The notes beneath the pieces were generated by a model. It ran no database searches. It was not told the origin of the DNA and saw nothing but the letters and a program-made list of their open reading frames with translations. This document shows, piece after piece, positions 42,519-51,358 of a DNA stretch of 64,000 nt. This DNA comes from Planotetraspora mira (GTDB lineage Bacteria > Actinomycetota > Actinomycetes > Streptosporangiales > Streptosporangiaceae), in the NCBI RefSeq assembly GCF_016863275.1, contig NZ_BOOO01000017.1, positions 62,001 through 126,000 of the forward strand, written 5' to 3'. Made by a program: the position numbers and the translations under genes. Every line of letters starts with the position of its first letter. Within the stretch, counting starts at the first letter, position 1.

Positions 42519-43775
42519 ATGACACGCATATCGGGTCCCTCCGTCCGGTTAGCGCGCCGCGCCGCGGCCGTCACCGTCGTCACCGTCACCGCGCTGTCCG
42601 CGACCGCGTGCGGCGACAGCGTCGGGGACACCTCCGGGACCGGCTCGGGCAGCGCCTCGACGCTGACCGAGATCGACTACTACGAGGCCGCGCCTCAGAA
42701 CACCCAGCTGCCGAAGCTGCTGGACGAGTGCGGCGCCCAGGTGGGCGTCAAGATCGAGCATCAGCAGGTGCCGCGCGCCCAGTTCATGCCCAAGCTGCTG
42801 CAGCAGGCGTCGTCGCGCGCGATGCCCGACCTGGCGCTCATCGACAACCCGGACCTGCCCCAGCTGGCCGCGACGGGGGGCCTGCTGCCGCTGTCCGACG
42901 CGGGGCTGACCACGGAGGGGCTGTACCCCTCGATCGTCGAGGCGGGCCAGTTCCAGGACAAGACGTATGGGATCGCGCCCGGCGTCAACGGCCTGGCGCT
43001 CTACTACAACAAGGACGTCTTCACCGAAGCGGGCCTGACGCCGCCGAAGACCTGGGACGACCTGACGAAGGCCGCCCGCGCCCTGACCAAGGGCTCCCGG
43101 TACGGCATCGCGTTCTCCGCGGTGGGCACCGAGGAGGGCAGCTTCCAGTTCGAGCCGTTCTTCTGGACGGCCGGAGCCAGCCTCAAGCAGCTGGACTCGC
43201 CGCAGGCCGTCCAGGCGCTGACGTTGTGGAAGGACCTGGTGGACGGCAAGTCGGCGTCCAAGTCGGTGGTCACCTGGACCCAGGCCGACGTCAACGACCA
43301 GTTCATGGCGGGCAACGCCGCGATGATGGTCAACGGCCCGTGGCAGCTCCCCACGCTGAACGAGAACAAGGACCTGCACTTCGGCATCGTCCCGATCCCG
43401 ATCCCGTCGCCGGAGGCCAAACCCGTCACGCCGCTCGGCGGCGAGGTGTGGACCGTGGGCCACAGCGACCCCGCCCGGGAGAAGAACGCGGTCGCGGTCC
43501 TGAAGTGCCTGCTCAGCCAGGACAAGAGCCTGGAGTGGTCGACCAACGCCGGATACATCCCGAGCAACCAGGCGGCGGCCGAGCAGATGGCCGCCTCCAA
43601 CCCCCAGTTGGCCGCGTTCGTCGAGGAGGTGGCCACCGCCCGGGCACGCACCGCCGAGCTGGGAACCGCGTATCCGAAGGCCAGCGAGGCGCTGTTCAAC
43701 GCGATCCAGGCGTCCCTGGCCGGCGGCACGCCGCCGCAGGAGGCGCTGAGCGCGGCGCAGGACGCCGCGGCCTGA
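42519..43775 (+). CDS. Sugar ABC transporter substrate-binding lipoprotein (CUT1)
   Basis: A 418-residue family-1 extracellular solute-binding protein. The N-terminus is a lipoprotein signal with lipobox SATAC and Cys 31. The mature protein shows the usual LYYNKDVFTEAGLTPPKTWDDL segment, FMAGNAAMMVNGPWQLP, and GGEVWTVGHSD. It captures an oligosaccharide at the cell surface for the two permeases that follow. AAAGG nine bases upstream supports ATG 42519. It is the first gene after the LacI operator at 42492. Confidence 0.92.
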   Translation: MTRISGPSVRLARRAAAVTVVTVTALSATACGDSVGDTSGTGSGSASTLTEIDYYEAAPQNTQLPKLLDECGAQVGVKIEHQQVPRAQFMPKLLQQASSRAMPDLALIDNPDLPQLAATGGLLPLSDAGLTTEGLYPSIVEAGQFQDKTYGIAPGVNGLALYYNKDVFTEAGLTPPKTWDDLTKAARALTKGSRYGIAFSAVGTEEGSFQFEPFFWTAGASLKQLDSPQAVQALTLWKDLVDGKSASKSVVTWTQADVNDQFMAGNAAMMVNGPWQLPTLNENKDLHFGIVPIPIPSPEAKPVTPLGGEVWTVGHSDPAREKNAVAVLKCLLSQDKSLEWSTNAGYIPSNQAAAEQMAASNPQLAAFVEEVATARARTAELGTAYPKASEALFNAIQASLAGGTPPQEALSAAQDAAA

Positions 43776-43788
43776 GAGGACCCCTCTG

Positions 43789-44781
43789 ATGATGGCCGAC
43801 ACCATCCACAGCCAGGCCGCGCCGGCCGGCGGCGTCCGCGTGCGCCCCATCGGAAAGCCGATGGGGCGGAGCGCGGGCGTTCGCGGAGGCCGGGGCGGCA
43901 CCGGCTGGGCCGCCTTCGGTTTCATCGCGCCGGCCTGGCTGTACGTCGCCGCCTTCTACGTTTACCCGCTGGCGGGCAACGTGCGGATGAGCTTCCAGGA
44001 CTACACGGTGACCTCGTTCTTCACCGGACGGGCGCCGTTCGTCGGCTGGCGGAACTACGAGGCGGTCTGGCGGGACCCCGCGTTCGCGAAGACCGTGGTG
44101 AACACGGTGGCGTTCACGGTGGGTTCGCTGCTCTTCCAGTTCGGCATCGGCCTGGCGCTGGCGGTGTTCTTCCAGCGCCGGTTCCCCCTCGGCGGCGTGC
44201 TGCGCTCACTGCTGCTGGTGCCGTGGCTGCTGCCGCTGGTCGTGTCCGGCACGGCCTGGCGGTGGATCATGGAGACCGACTCGGGCGTGCTCAACCAGGC
44301 GTTGATGCAGGCCCACCTCATCGACCAGCCGATCCCGTGGCTGGCCAGCACGAGCGTGAGCCTGCTGTCGGTGACGCTGGTCAACGTCTGGGTCGGCATT
44401 CCGTTCAACATGGTGATCCTCTACGGCGGCCTGCAGGGCATCCCCGCCCACCTCTACGAGGCCGCCGCGCTGGACGGGGCCGGCGCCTGGCAGCGGTTCC
44501 GGCACATCACCCTTCCGCTGCTGCGCCCGGTGACCGCCGTGGTGCTCACCCTCGGGCTCATCTACACCCTGAAGGTGTTCGACGTGATCATGGTGCTCAC
44601 CCAGGGCGGGCCGGCGAACTCCTCGCAGACCCTGACGACCTTCGCCTACGACCTGTCGTTCCAGCGGCTGACGTTCGGTCACGGAGCCGTCGTGGGCAAC
44701 CTGCTCATCGTCGTCGCCGTGGTCTTCGCCTTCGTCTATCTCCGCGCCACCCGCGACGGCGAAGGACGGGCAGCCGCATGA
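43789..44781 (+). CDS. Sugar ABC transporter permease (MalF-like)
   Basis: A 330-residue permease with six main hydrophobic helices after a 40-residue cytoplasmic N-terminus. The EAA loop (EAAALDGAGAWQRFRHITLP) that docks the ATPase is present near residue 222. It pairs with the MalG-like permease, which it overlaps by ATGA. Tandem ATGs (43789 and 43792) follow an AGAGGA site. A strong hairpin in the early coding region (43843-43868) may reduce expression relative to the binding protein. No ATPase gene is in this locus; a shared MsiK-type ATPase is the usual actinomycete solution. Confidence 0.92.
   Translation: MMADTIHSQAAPAGGVRVRPIGKPMGRSAGVRGGRGGTGWAAFGFIAPAWLYVAAFYVYPLAGNVRMSFQDYTVTSFFTGRAPFVGWRNYEAVWRDPAFAKTVVNTVAFTVGSLLFQFGIGLALAVFFQRRFPLGGVLRSLLLVPWLLPLVVSGTAWRWIMETDSGVLNQALMQAHLIDQPIPWLASTSVSLLSVTLVNVWVGIPFNMVILYGGLQGIPAHLYEAAALDGAGAWQRFRHITLPLLRPVTAVVLTLGLIYTLKVFDVIMVLTQGGPANSSQTLTTFAYDLSFQRLTFGHGAVVGNLLIVVAVVFAFVYLRATRDGEGRAAA
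43843..43868 (+). repeat. Perfect 11-bp hairpin inside the permease 5' coding region
   Basis: CGCCCCATCGG (43843-43853) and CCGATGGGGCG (43858-43868) pair perfectly around an AAAG loop. The hairpin lies 54 bases into the permease gene, within codons for VRPIGKPMGRS. Its position between the highly expressed binding protein and the permeases suggests a stability or attenuation role. Confidence 0.7.
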
Positions 44782-45596
44782 CCGCCTTCCGCCGGTACGC
44801 CACGACGGCGGCGGGGGTGCTGATCCTGGCGGTCATGCTCTTCCCGCTGTACTGGATGGTGAACGCGTCCCTGCTGCCCTCCACCGAACTGGTCGGCAGT
44901 GAGCCCGCCTGGCTGCCGATCCACGCCACCTTCGACGGGTACCGCAACGCCCTGTCCAGTCAGGGCGGTCACCTGCTCACGAGCCTCTACGTGTCGCTGG
45001 GCACGGTGGCGGTGACGCTGCTGATCGCCGTCCCCGCGGCGTACGGGCTGGCCCAGCTTCGCGCGGCCGGTGGCAGGCTGCTGGTGTTCGCGCTGCTGAT
45101 CGCGCAGATGATCCCGGGCATCGTGATGGCCAACGCCCTCTACGTCGCCGCGGACGCCCTGCACCTGATCAACTCGCCGCTCGCGCTCATCCTGGCCGAC
45201 TCGACGCTGTCGGTGCCGTTCGCCGTCCTGATCCTGCACGCGTTCATGCGGACGGTGCCCACCGAGGTGCGCGAGGCCGCCGCGATCGACGGCGCGTCAC
45301 GGCTGCGGACGCTTCTGTCGATCATCCTGCCGGTCAGCCGCAACGCCGTGATCACGGCCGGCCTGTTCTCGTTCCTGTTCGCCTGGGCCGACTTCCTGTT
45401 CGGCGTAACCCTCACCTCACGCGACGAGCGGGCACCGATCACGGTCGGCATCTACCGGTTCATCGGCGCGCACATGAGCGACTGGAACAGCGTGATGGCC
45501 ACCGGGGTAATGGCGTCCGTGCCGGTCGCGGTGCTGCTGGTGGTGGCCCAGCGCTACGTCGCCGCCGGCATCACCGCCGGCAGCGTGAAGGACTGA
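44778..45596 (+). CDS. Sugar ABC transporter permease (MalG-like)
   Basis: A 272-residue permease with six hydrophobic helices and the EAA motif REAAAIDGASRLRTLLSIILP near residue 170. The N-terminal LFPLYWMVNASLLP segment is typical of the MalG half. ATG 44778 overlaps the MalF-like stop codon. Together the two permeases form the import channel for the sugar captured by the preceding lipoprotein. Confidence 0.92.
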   Translation: MTAFRRYATTAAGVLILAVMLFPLYWMVNASLLPSTELVGSEPAWLPIHATFDGYRNALSSQGGHLLTSLYVSLGTVAVTLLIAVPAAYGLAQLRAAGGRLLVFALLIAQMIPGIVMANALYVAADALHLINSPLALILADSTLSVPFAVLILHAFMRTVPTEVREAAAIDGASRLRTLLSIILPVSRNAVITAGLFSFLFAWADFLFGVTLTSRDERAPITVGIYRFIGAHMSDWNSVMATGVMASVPVAVLLVVAQRYVAAGITAGSVKD

Positions 45597-45648
45597 CCGC
45601 CGTGGACCGCCCCCCGCCCCGCACCATTGACCGTCGTGGACCGCCCCC
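45594..45648. repeat. 21-bp direct repeat between permease and GH31 genes
   Basis: Copies at 45594-45614 and 45628-45648 share 20 of 21 bases (TGACCG-y-CGTGGACCGCCCCC) with a 34-bp period. The first copy includes the stop codon of the permease gene. It may be a small duplication or paired protein-binding sites; no function is evident. Confidence 0.6.
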
Positions 45649-45696
45649 ACGCTTCCACTCCCACGAATCCTCTGATCTTCCGTGACAGGAGAACCC

Positions 45697-47688
45697 TTGC
45701 CTCGTCCGTTCACCGAGTCCGCGCACCAGCTCATCTGGCGGCGCGGACACGAGGTGCTCGCCATCCAGCCGTGGGGCCGCGACAGCGTGCGGGTGCGCGC
45801 CGGCGTCCACCACATCCTCGACGGCCTGCCCGGCGCGCTCGACGCGGAACCCCCCGCGCCGGACGGCGCACGCGTCGAGATCGGCGCGGATCAGGCCACG
45901 CTGACCTGCGGCATGCTGACGGTCACCGTGACCGCCGAGGGGCTGCTGACCGCCACCCGGTCCGACACCGGCGCCGAGTTGCTGCGCGAGGAGCCGGCCC
46001 ACTTCTGGTGGCCGGGGTCGCGCCACTTCGAGGCGGCCGGCGGCGGTCACCACCGCATCGAGCAGCGGTTCGCCGCCTACGACGGCGAGAGGATCTACGG
46101 GCTCGGGCAGCACGGGCACGGCCGGTTCGACCAGAAGGGCATGGTGCTGGAGCTGCGGCAGCGCAACGGCGAGGTGACGATCCCGTTCGCCGTGTCCAGC
46201 CGGGGCTACGGCCTGCTGTGGAACAGCCCGGCCGTCGGCCGGGTGGAGTTCGCCGCCAACGGCACCCGCTGGGTGGCCGACCAGGCCCGGCAGCTCGACT
46301 ACTGGCTCACCACGGGCGCGACGCCCGCCGAGATCCTGTCCCATTACGCCGACGCCACCGGGCACGCCCCCCGGCTGCCGTCGTGGGCGTCGGGGTTCTG
46401 GCAGAGCAAGCTGCGCTACGAGAGCCAGGAGGAACTGCTGGGCGTCGCCCGCGAGTACGCCCGCCGCGACCTGCCCCTGTCCGTCATCGTCGTCGACTAC
46501 CTGCACTGGCGGCACATCGGCGACTGGGACTTCGACCACGACGCCTGGCCCGATCCCCACGCGATGGTGGACGAGTTGCGGCGCCTCGGGGTGGAGCCGG
46601 CCGTCTCCGTGTGGCCCTCGGTGAGCCCGCTGTCGGCCAACTACGGCCCGATGCGCGAGGCCGGACTGCTGATCGCCACCGAGAGCGGCGCGGCCGTCCA
46701 CGCCGAGTGGCCCGACGGCGAGTCGGACTCCGACATCGGCGTGGCGTTCTACGACGCGACCGACGAGCGGGCCAGGGACTGGCTGTGGGACCAGTTGTAC
46801 GAGCACTACTACAAGGCCGGGGTCCGCATCTGGTGGCTCGACGCCTGCGAGCCGGAGACGCGGCCGGGGCACGCGCACAACCTCAGCTTCGCCGCCGGCC
46901 CGGGGAGCGAGGTGGCCAACCTCTACCCGCGGGAGCACGCGCGCGGCGTCTATGAGCACATGCAGGCGCTGGGCGAGACCGAGGTGCTCTCGCTGTCCCG
47001 CTCGGCCTGGGCGGGCTCGCAGCGCTACGGCGTGGCCCTGTGGTCAGGCGACATCCCGGCCACGTTCGACGCCCTCGCGTCCTCCGTACGGGCCGGGCTG
47101 AACGTCGCGATGAGCGGGATGCCGTGGTGGACGACCGACATCGGCGGCTTCCACGGCGGCGATCCCGACGATCCGGCGTACCGCGAGCTGATCGTCCGGT
47201 GGTTCCAGTTCGGCGCGTTCTGCCCGCTGTTCCGTCTGCACGGCCACCGCGATCCGCGGGTCAACCGCAGCTTCGTCGGCGTGTCCGGTGGCCCGAACGA
47301 GGTCTGGTCCTTCGGCGACGAGGCGCTTCAGGCGATCACGGACATGATGGGCCTGCGCGAGCGGCTGCGGCCGTACCTGCACGACCAGTTGCGCGACGGC
47401 GAGCGCACCGGGCTGCCCCTGATGCGCCCGCTGCTGCTGGAGTTCCCCGGCGACGCCGCCGCCTGGGCCGTCGACGACCAGTTCATGTTCGGCCGCGACC
47501 TGCTGGTGGCCCCGGTCACCGCACCCGGCGCCCGCAGCCGCGAGGTGTACCTGCCCGCCGGAGCCTCCTGGACGCACACCGACACCGGCGTGGTCCATCT
47601 CGGGGGCACCCGGGTCACGGTCGACGCCCCTCTCAACCGGATCCCCCTGTTCGCCCGGGACGACGCCCGGCTTCCCATCCATCCCTGA
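45697..47688 (+). CDS. Glycoside hydrolase family 31 (alpha-xylosidase/alpha-glucosidase type)
   Basis: A 663-residue GH31 enzyme. The N-terminal beta domain ends near GERIYGLGQHGHGRFDQKG; the catalytic barrel carries the nucleophile Asp 382 in WWLDACEPE and the acid/base Asp 452 in WSGDIPATFD, followed by GMPWWTTDIGGFHGG. GH31 retaining enzymes remove alpha-linked glucose or xylose. TTG 45697 was chosen because AGGAGA lies five bases upstream; GTG 45682 has no such site. No signal peptide is visible, so it should hydrolyse imported oligosaccharides in the cytoplasm. It follows the importer and probably belongs to the same regulon. Confidence 0.9.
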   Translation: MPRPFTESAHQLIWRRGHEVLAIQPWGRDSVRVRAGVHHILDGLPGALDAEPPAPDGARVEIGADQATLTCGMLTVTVTAEGLLTATRSDTGAELLREEPAHFWWPGSRHFEAAGGGHHRIEQRFAAYDGERIYGLGQHGHGRFDQKGMVLELRQRNGEVTIPFAVSSRGYGLLWNSPAVGRVEFAANGTRWVADQARQLDYWLTTGATPAEILSHYADATGHAPRLPSWASGFWQSKLRYESQEELLGVAREYARRDLPLSVIVVDYLHWRHIGDWDFDHDAWPDPHAMVDELRRLGVEPAVSVWPSVSPLSANYGPMREAGLLIATESGAAVHAEWPDGESDSDIGVAFYDATDERARDWLWDQLYEHYYKAGVRIWWLDACEPETRPGHAHNLSFAAGPGSEVANLYPREHARGVYEHMQALGETEVLSLSRSAWAGSQRYGVALWSGDIPATFDALASSVRAGLNVAMSGMPWWTTDIGGFHGGDPDDPAYRELIVRWFQFGAFCPLFRLHGHRDPRVNRSFVGVSGGPNEVWSFGDEALQAITDMMGLRERLRPYLHDQLRDGERTGLPLMRPLLLEFPGDAAAWAVDDQFMFGRDLLVAPVTAPGARSREVYLPAGASWTHTDTGVVHLGGTRVTVDAPLNRIPLFARDDARLPIHP

Positions 47689-47742
47689 CCCACCCGGCGC
47701 GTCCCCGGTCCGTCCGCCTCTACCCACCCCCCAGGAGGAGTG

Positions 47743-49971
47743 ATGACCCCCCACGCCCGCCTCCACGCCCGTATCCGCCTCACCCGTCTCATCCGCCGAT
47801 GGCTCGCGCCGGTGCTCGCCGTCGCCGCCGTGGTGGCGATGACCCCGCTGCTCGCGGCGCCCGCCGGCGCCGCGGACGGCACGGTCACCGTCAACCTGGC
47901 CCAGCGCGGCAAGGTTCCGACCCGCGCCGGCGCGGGATTCCTCTACGGACTCGACCAGAACGGGTCCGCACCGGCCGACGACCTCCTGCAGCCGCTGCGG
48001 CCGACCCTCTTCCGGGGCGGCGGCGCCCGCATCGCCGGCCACGGCTGGATCGGCGACGGCTACGCCGCCGGACCTGGCTACCAGGTGCGCCTCACCTCGG
48101 CGCTCGACCAGGCCCGGCGGGTGACGGCCGCCCCGTACGGCGCGGCCTACCACCTGCTCGTCTCCGACGTCTGGGGCGCGGACACCGAACAGCCCGCCGG
48201 CACCGTGTACCCCTGCGACAACGGCGACTGCGCCAACTGGCGGACGTTCGTCGGCAGGCTGGTCGCCGACGTGCGCGCCTCGGGTGTCCCGGTGCGGTAC
48301 GACATCTGGAACGAGCCCGAGGGCACGAGTTTCTGGCCGCGCGGCGTCAACAGCGCCCAGTACTTCCAGATGTGGGACACGGCGGTGAACGAGATCCGGC
48401 GGCTCGACCCCTCGGCCGTCGTCGTCGGCCCGTCCTTCGGCGGCTACAACCGCACCTGGATCAACGACTTCCTGGCCCGCACCAAGGCCGACGGGACGCT
48501 CCCCAACGTGCTGAACTGGCACTTCAGCAGTGATCCCGTGGCCGACGCGACCGACGCCAAGGGCGTGCTGGCCGCGAACGGCATCCCGGCGATGCCGCTG
48601 ACCATGGACGAGTACCTGTTCTCCCAGCAGCAGAACTCCGGCTACCTGGCCTGGTATCTGGACCGGCTGGCGCTGTCGGACATCTCGGCCGCCGCCCACG
48701 CCATCTGGTCGGACTGCTGCGTCGCCGGGACCCTCGACTCCGTCCTGACATCCGGCCGGCAGCCCACCGGGCAGTGGTGGGTCTACCGGGCGTACGCCCA
48801 GATGACCGGCAACCTGGTCGCGACCACGAACGCGAACGGCGTCGCCGTCGCCGCCGCTCTCGACCAGGGGCAGGGACGTGCCGTCGCGCTGCTCGGCAAC
48901 CAGTCCGGGCAGACCGGCACCACGACCGTCGCCGTCAACGGCCTGTCCGCCGCGCCGTGGCTGGTCGTCAACGGCACCGTGCGGGTGAAGGTGGAGCGGA
49001 TCCCGAATCAGAGCCCGCTGTCGGCGCCCTTGACCGTGTCCGAGGGGAACGTCGCCGTCACCGGCGGCGCGATCAGCGTCCCGGTCACCCATGCCTCCGG
49101 CACCGACGCCTACACCATCACCCTGACCCCCGGCGGCGGCGCACCGGGCACCGGCACCGTTACCGTCGACGGCGACACCACCGGCACCGGCGACCTGCAG
49201 TTCCAGTACGGCCCGAACTGGGGCCTGACCACCGGCGTGCCCGACATGTACGCCGGAACGGCCAACTGGAGCCACACCGCCGGAGCAACCGCCACGTTCC
49301 GCTTCACCGGCACCCAGGTGGCTCTGCGTGCCGTACGCGACGTCGACCAGGGCAGGATGACCGTGTCGGTCGACGGAGGGGCCGCGCAGACGGTCGACGA
49401 CTACAGCGCGTCCCGCGACGCCTCCGCCGTCGTATGGACCAGCCCTGTCATGTCCTCCGGCGCGCACACGCTCACGATCGTCAACACCGGCCAGCGCAAC
49501 CCCCAGAGCGGCGGCGTCAACATCGCCCTCGACCGCGCCGACGTCTCCCAGCAGGCCGCCCCGCCGCCGACGACGGTCACCGTGGACGGCGACACCACCG
49601 GCACCGGCGACCTGCAGTTCCAGTACGGCCCGAACTGGGGCCTGACCACCGGCGTGCCCGACATGTACGCCGGAACGGCCAACTGGAGCTACACCGCCGG
49701 AGCGACGGCGACGTTCCGTTTCACCGGCACCCGGGTGGCCCTGCACGCAGTGCGGGACGTCGACCAGCAGATCATCGCCGTCTCGATGGACGGCGGCCAG
49801 GAGACCACCGTCGACGGCTACAGCCCGTCCCGCAACGCCTCCGGCGTCGTATGGACGAGTCCGGTCCTGCCCACGGGCGCCCACACCCTGCGAGTGCGGC
49901 TGACCGGCAACCGCAACGCCGCCAGTTCCGGGTACAACGCGGCGCTCGACAGCGCCGACGTCACCCGATGA
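47743..49971 (+). CDS. Secreted clan-A glycoside hydrolase (GH39-like) with duplicated C-terminal modules
   Basis: A 742-residue exported hydrolase. Residues 1-44 are a long basic, hydrophobic signal peptide ending near PAGAADG. The catalytic barrel (about 45-400) has YDIWNEPEG, where the Glu after Asn is the acid/base of clan GH-A, and a likely nucleophile Glu in LTMDEYLF; overall layout is closest to GH39. Two C-terminal modules of about 139 residues (about 475-603 and 613-742), beginning TVTVDGDTTGTGDLQFQYG, are near-copies and look like carbohydrate-binding jelly-roll domains. AGGAGG precedes tandem GTG/ATG; ATG 47743 was taken. It likely releases the oligosaccharides imported by the upstream ABC system. 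Confidence 0.82.
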   Translation: MTPHARLHARIRLTRLIRRWLAPVLAVAAVVAMTPLLAAPAGAADGTVTVNLAQRGKVPTRAGAGFLYGLDQNGSAPADDLLQPLRPTLFRGGGARIAGHGWIGDGYAAGPGYQVRLTSALDQARRVTAAPYGAAYHLLVSDVWGADTEQPAGTVYPCDNGDCANWRTFVGRLVADVRASGVPVRYDIWNEPEGTSFWPRGVNSAQYFQMWDTAVNEIRRLDPSAVVVGPSFGGYNRTWINDFLARTKADGTLPNVLNWHFSSDPVADATDAKGVLAANGIPAMPLTMDEYLFSQQQNSGYLAWYLDRLALSDISAAAHAIWSDCCVAGTLDSVLTSGRQPTGQWWVYRAYAQMTGNLVATTNANGVAVAAALDQGQGRAVALLGNQSGQTGTTTVAVNGLSAAPWLVVNGTVRVKVERIPNQSPLSAPLTVSEGNVAVTGGAISVPVTHASGTDAYTITLTPGGGAPGTGTVTVDGDTTGTGDLQFQYGPNWGLTTGVPDMYAGTANWSHTAGATATFRFTGTQVALRAVRDVDQGRMTVSVDGGAAQTVDDYSASRDASAVVWTSPVMSSGAHTLTIVNTGQRNPQSGGVNIALDRADVSQQAAPPPTTVTVDGDTTGTGDLQFQYGPNWGLTTGVPDMYAGTANWSYTAGATATFRFTGTRVALHAVRDVDQQIIAVSMDGGQETTVDGYSPSRNASGVVWTSPVLPTGAHTLRVRLTGNRNAASSGYNAALDSADVTR
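49171..49689 (+). repeat. Near-identical duplicated module with 102-bp perfect repeat
   Basis: The 102 bp at 49171-49272 are identical to 49588-49689, an offset of 417 bp (139 codons). The homology continues with silent and conservative changes through each module. Perfect identity over 102 bp, with divergence beyond it, points to recent duplication or ongoing gene conversion. Confidence 0.85.
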
Positions 49972-49976
49972 CCCGT

Positions 49977-50014
49977 CTTCCCCGGTGCGCCGGCCGTACG
50001 GCGCACCGGGGAAG
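49977..50014 (+). terminator. Strong terminator after the secreted hydrolase gene
   Basis: CTTCCCCGGTGCGCC (49977-49991) and GGCGCACCGGGGAAG (50000-50014) form a perfect 15-bp stem with an 8-nt loop, five bases after the stop codon. Confidence 0.85.
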
Positions 50015-50129
50015 GCTCGGACGCGGCCACGAGCGCGACGTCGATGTGGTGGATCCTCCTGGACGGCGAATCCCGGAGAGATCGTCCGGGCGGTGGCTCC
50101 CGCTGAGATCGGTCGCCTAACCTCGTGTC

Positions 50130-51233
50130 GTGACCGTCCACGAGCTTTCTCGTACTGACGCGCGCCGCATCGCCGTGCAGGCGCAGCTCCTGGACAGCTC
50201 GCGGCCTGCCGAGCTGCTCGATGTGGTGCGTCATCTGACCCTGCTGCAGATCGACCCGACCGCCGCCATCGCGCCGAACGCCGACCTCGTCGCGTGGAGT
50301 CGCCTCGGGTCGTCGTACGCACCGGCGGGCTTGACCACGGCGCTTGAGAACCACACGCTGCTCGAGCTCCGGGCGATGATCCGGCCCAGCGAAGATCTCG
50401 CGCTGTACCGCGCCGAGATGGCCGAGTGGCCGGGGAGCGGGAAACCGACCGCATGGCGGGAGTACAACCGCGACTGGGTGCGCGCCAACGACGCGTGCCG
50501 TCTCGACATCCTCGATCGGCTTCGTTCCTCGGGGCCGCTGCCGTCACGCGATCTGCCGGACACCTGCAAGGTGCCGTGGAAGTCGACCGGGTGGACCGAC
50601 AACCGCAACGTCACGCAACTGCTCGAGTTCATGGTGTCGCGAGGCGAGGTCGCCATCGCCGGGCGCGGCGGTCGCGAGCGGCTCTGGGATCTGGCGACGC
50701 GGGTCTACCCCGATGACCCGGTGGTCCCCGTCGACGAGGCGTCGCGCATCCGCGACGAGCGGCGGATGCGTGCTCTGGGCATCGCCCGCGCCCGAGGGCC
50801 GGTGTATCCCGGTGAGCCCGCGGACGTGGGCGAGGCGGGTGAGCCGGCCATCGTCGAGGGGGTCAAGGGCAGGTGGCGAGTCGATCCGGCCCTGCTGGGC
50901 CGGCCGTTCTCGGGACGTGCGGCGTTGCTGTCCCCCTTCGACCGGCTGTTGCACGACCGCAAGCGCGCCGTCGAGCTCTTCGAGTTCGACTACCAGCTGG
51001 AGATGTACAAGCCCGCCGCCAAGCGCCGGTGGGGATACTTCGCGTTGCCGATCCTCTATGGCGACCGGCTGGTGGGCAAGCTCGACGCCACCGCCGACCG
51101 CGCGGCCGGGGTGCTGCGGGTCGACGCGATCCACCGGGACGCCGCCTTCACCGAGACCATGACCGACGAGATCGGTCACGAGATCGAGGACCTGGCTCGC
51201 TGGCTCGGCCTGGACCTCACCTTGCCTCGTTGA
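50130..51233 (+). CDS. YcaQ/AlkZ-family DNA glycosylase (winged-helix)
   Basis: A 367-residue member of the HTH_42 family. It aligns with Escherichia coli YcaQ throughout: the catalytic Q-phi-D motif is LLQID (Gln 40, Ile 41, Asp 42), and the C-terminal SPFDRLLHDRKRAVELFEF with YFALPILYGDRLVGKLDA matches closely. YcaQ-type enzymes unhook interstrand crosslinks and excise bulky N7-alkylpurines; AlkZ relatives give self-resistance in antibiotic producers. GTG 50130 has no ribosome-binding site but a TAACCT -10-like hexamer (50118-50123) lies six bases upstream, suggesting leaderless transcription. It stands alone between a terminator and the epimerase-ECF41 operon. Confidence 0.88.
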   Translation: MTVHELSRTDARRIAVQAQLLDSSRPAELLDVVRHLTLLQIDPTAAIAPNADLVAWSRLGSSYAPAGLTTALENHTLLELRAMIRPSEDLALYRAEMAEWPGSGKPTAWREYNRDWVRANDACRLDILDRLRSSGPLPSRDLPDTCKVPWKSTGWTDNRNVTQLLEFMVSRGEVAIAGRGGRERLWDLATRVYPDDPVVPVDEASRIRDERRMRALGIARARGPVYPGEPADVGEAGEPAIVEGVKGRWRVDPALLGRPFSGRAALLSPFDRLLHDRKRAVELFEFDYQLEMYKPAAKRRWGYFALPILYGDRLVGKLDATADRAAGVLRVDAIHRDAAFTETMTDEIGHEIEDLARWLGLDLTLPR

Positions 51234-51273
51234 GCGCTTCATGACCACTGTGGCCTGAATCACATCCGACGTC

Positions 51274-51300
51274 TGTCACACGAGAGCCCGCCCGCCCGTC
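51274..51300 (+). promoter_or_regulatory. Consensus ECF41 promoter
   Basis: TGTCACA (51274-51280), a 16-bp spacer and CGTC (51297-51300) match the published ECF41 target promoter consensus TGTCACA-N16-CGTC exactly. It lies 58 bp upstream of the epimerase gene whose downstream partner is an ECF41 sigma factor, so the operon is almost certainly autoregulated. Confidence 0.85.
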
Positions 51301-51358
51301 CTGTCGCCGCAATCGAACTTTCCCCGGCCGGCGGCCGGGGCGGAGACATGGAGTGATC

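Noticed and set aside
47044-50547. A very long antisense open frame opposite the GH31, secreted hydrolase and YcaQ-like genes
   Set aside because: Composition is low-complexity Arg/Gly/Asp and the plus-strand genes carry catalytic motifs in their own frames.
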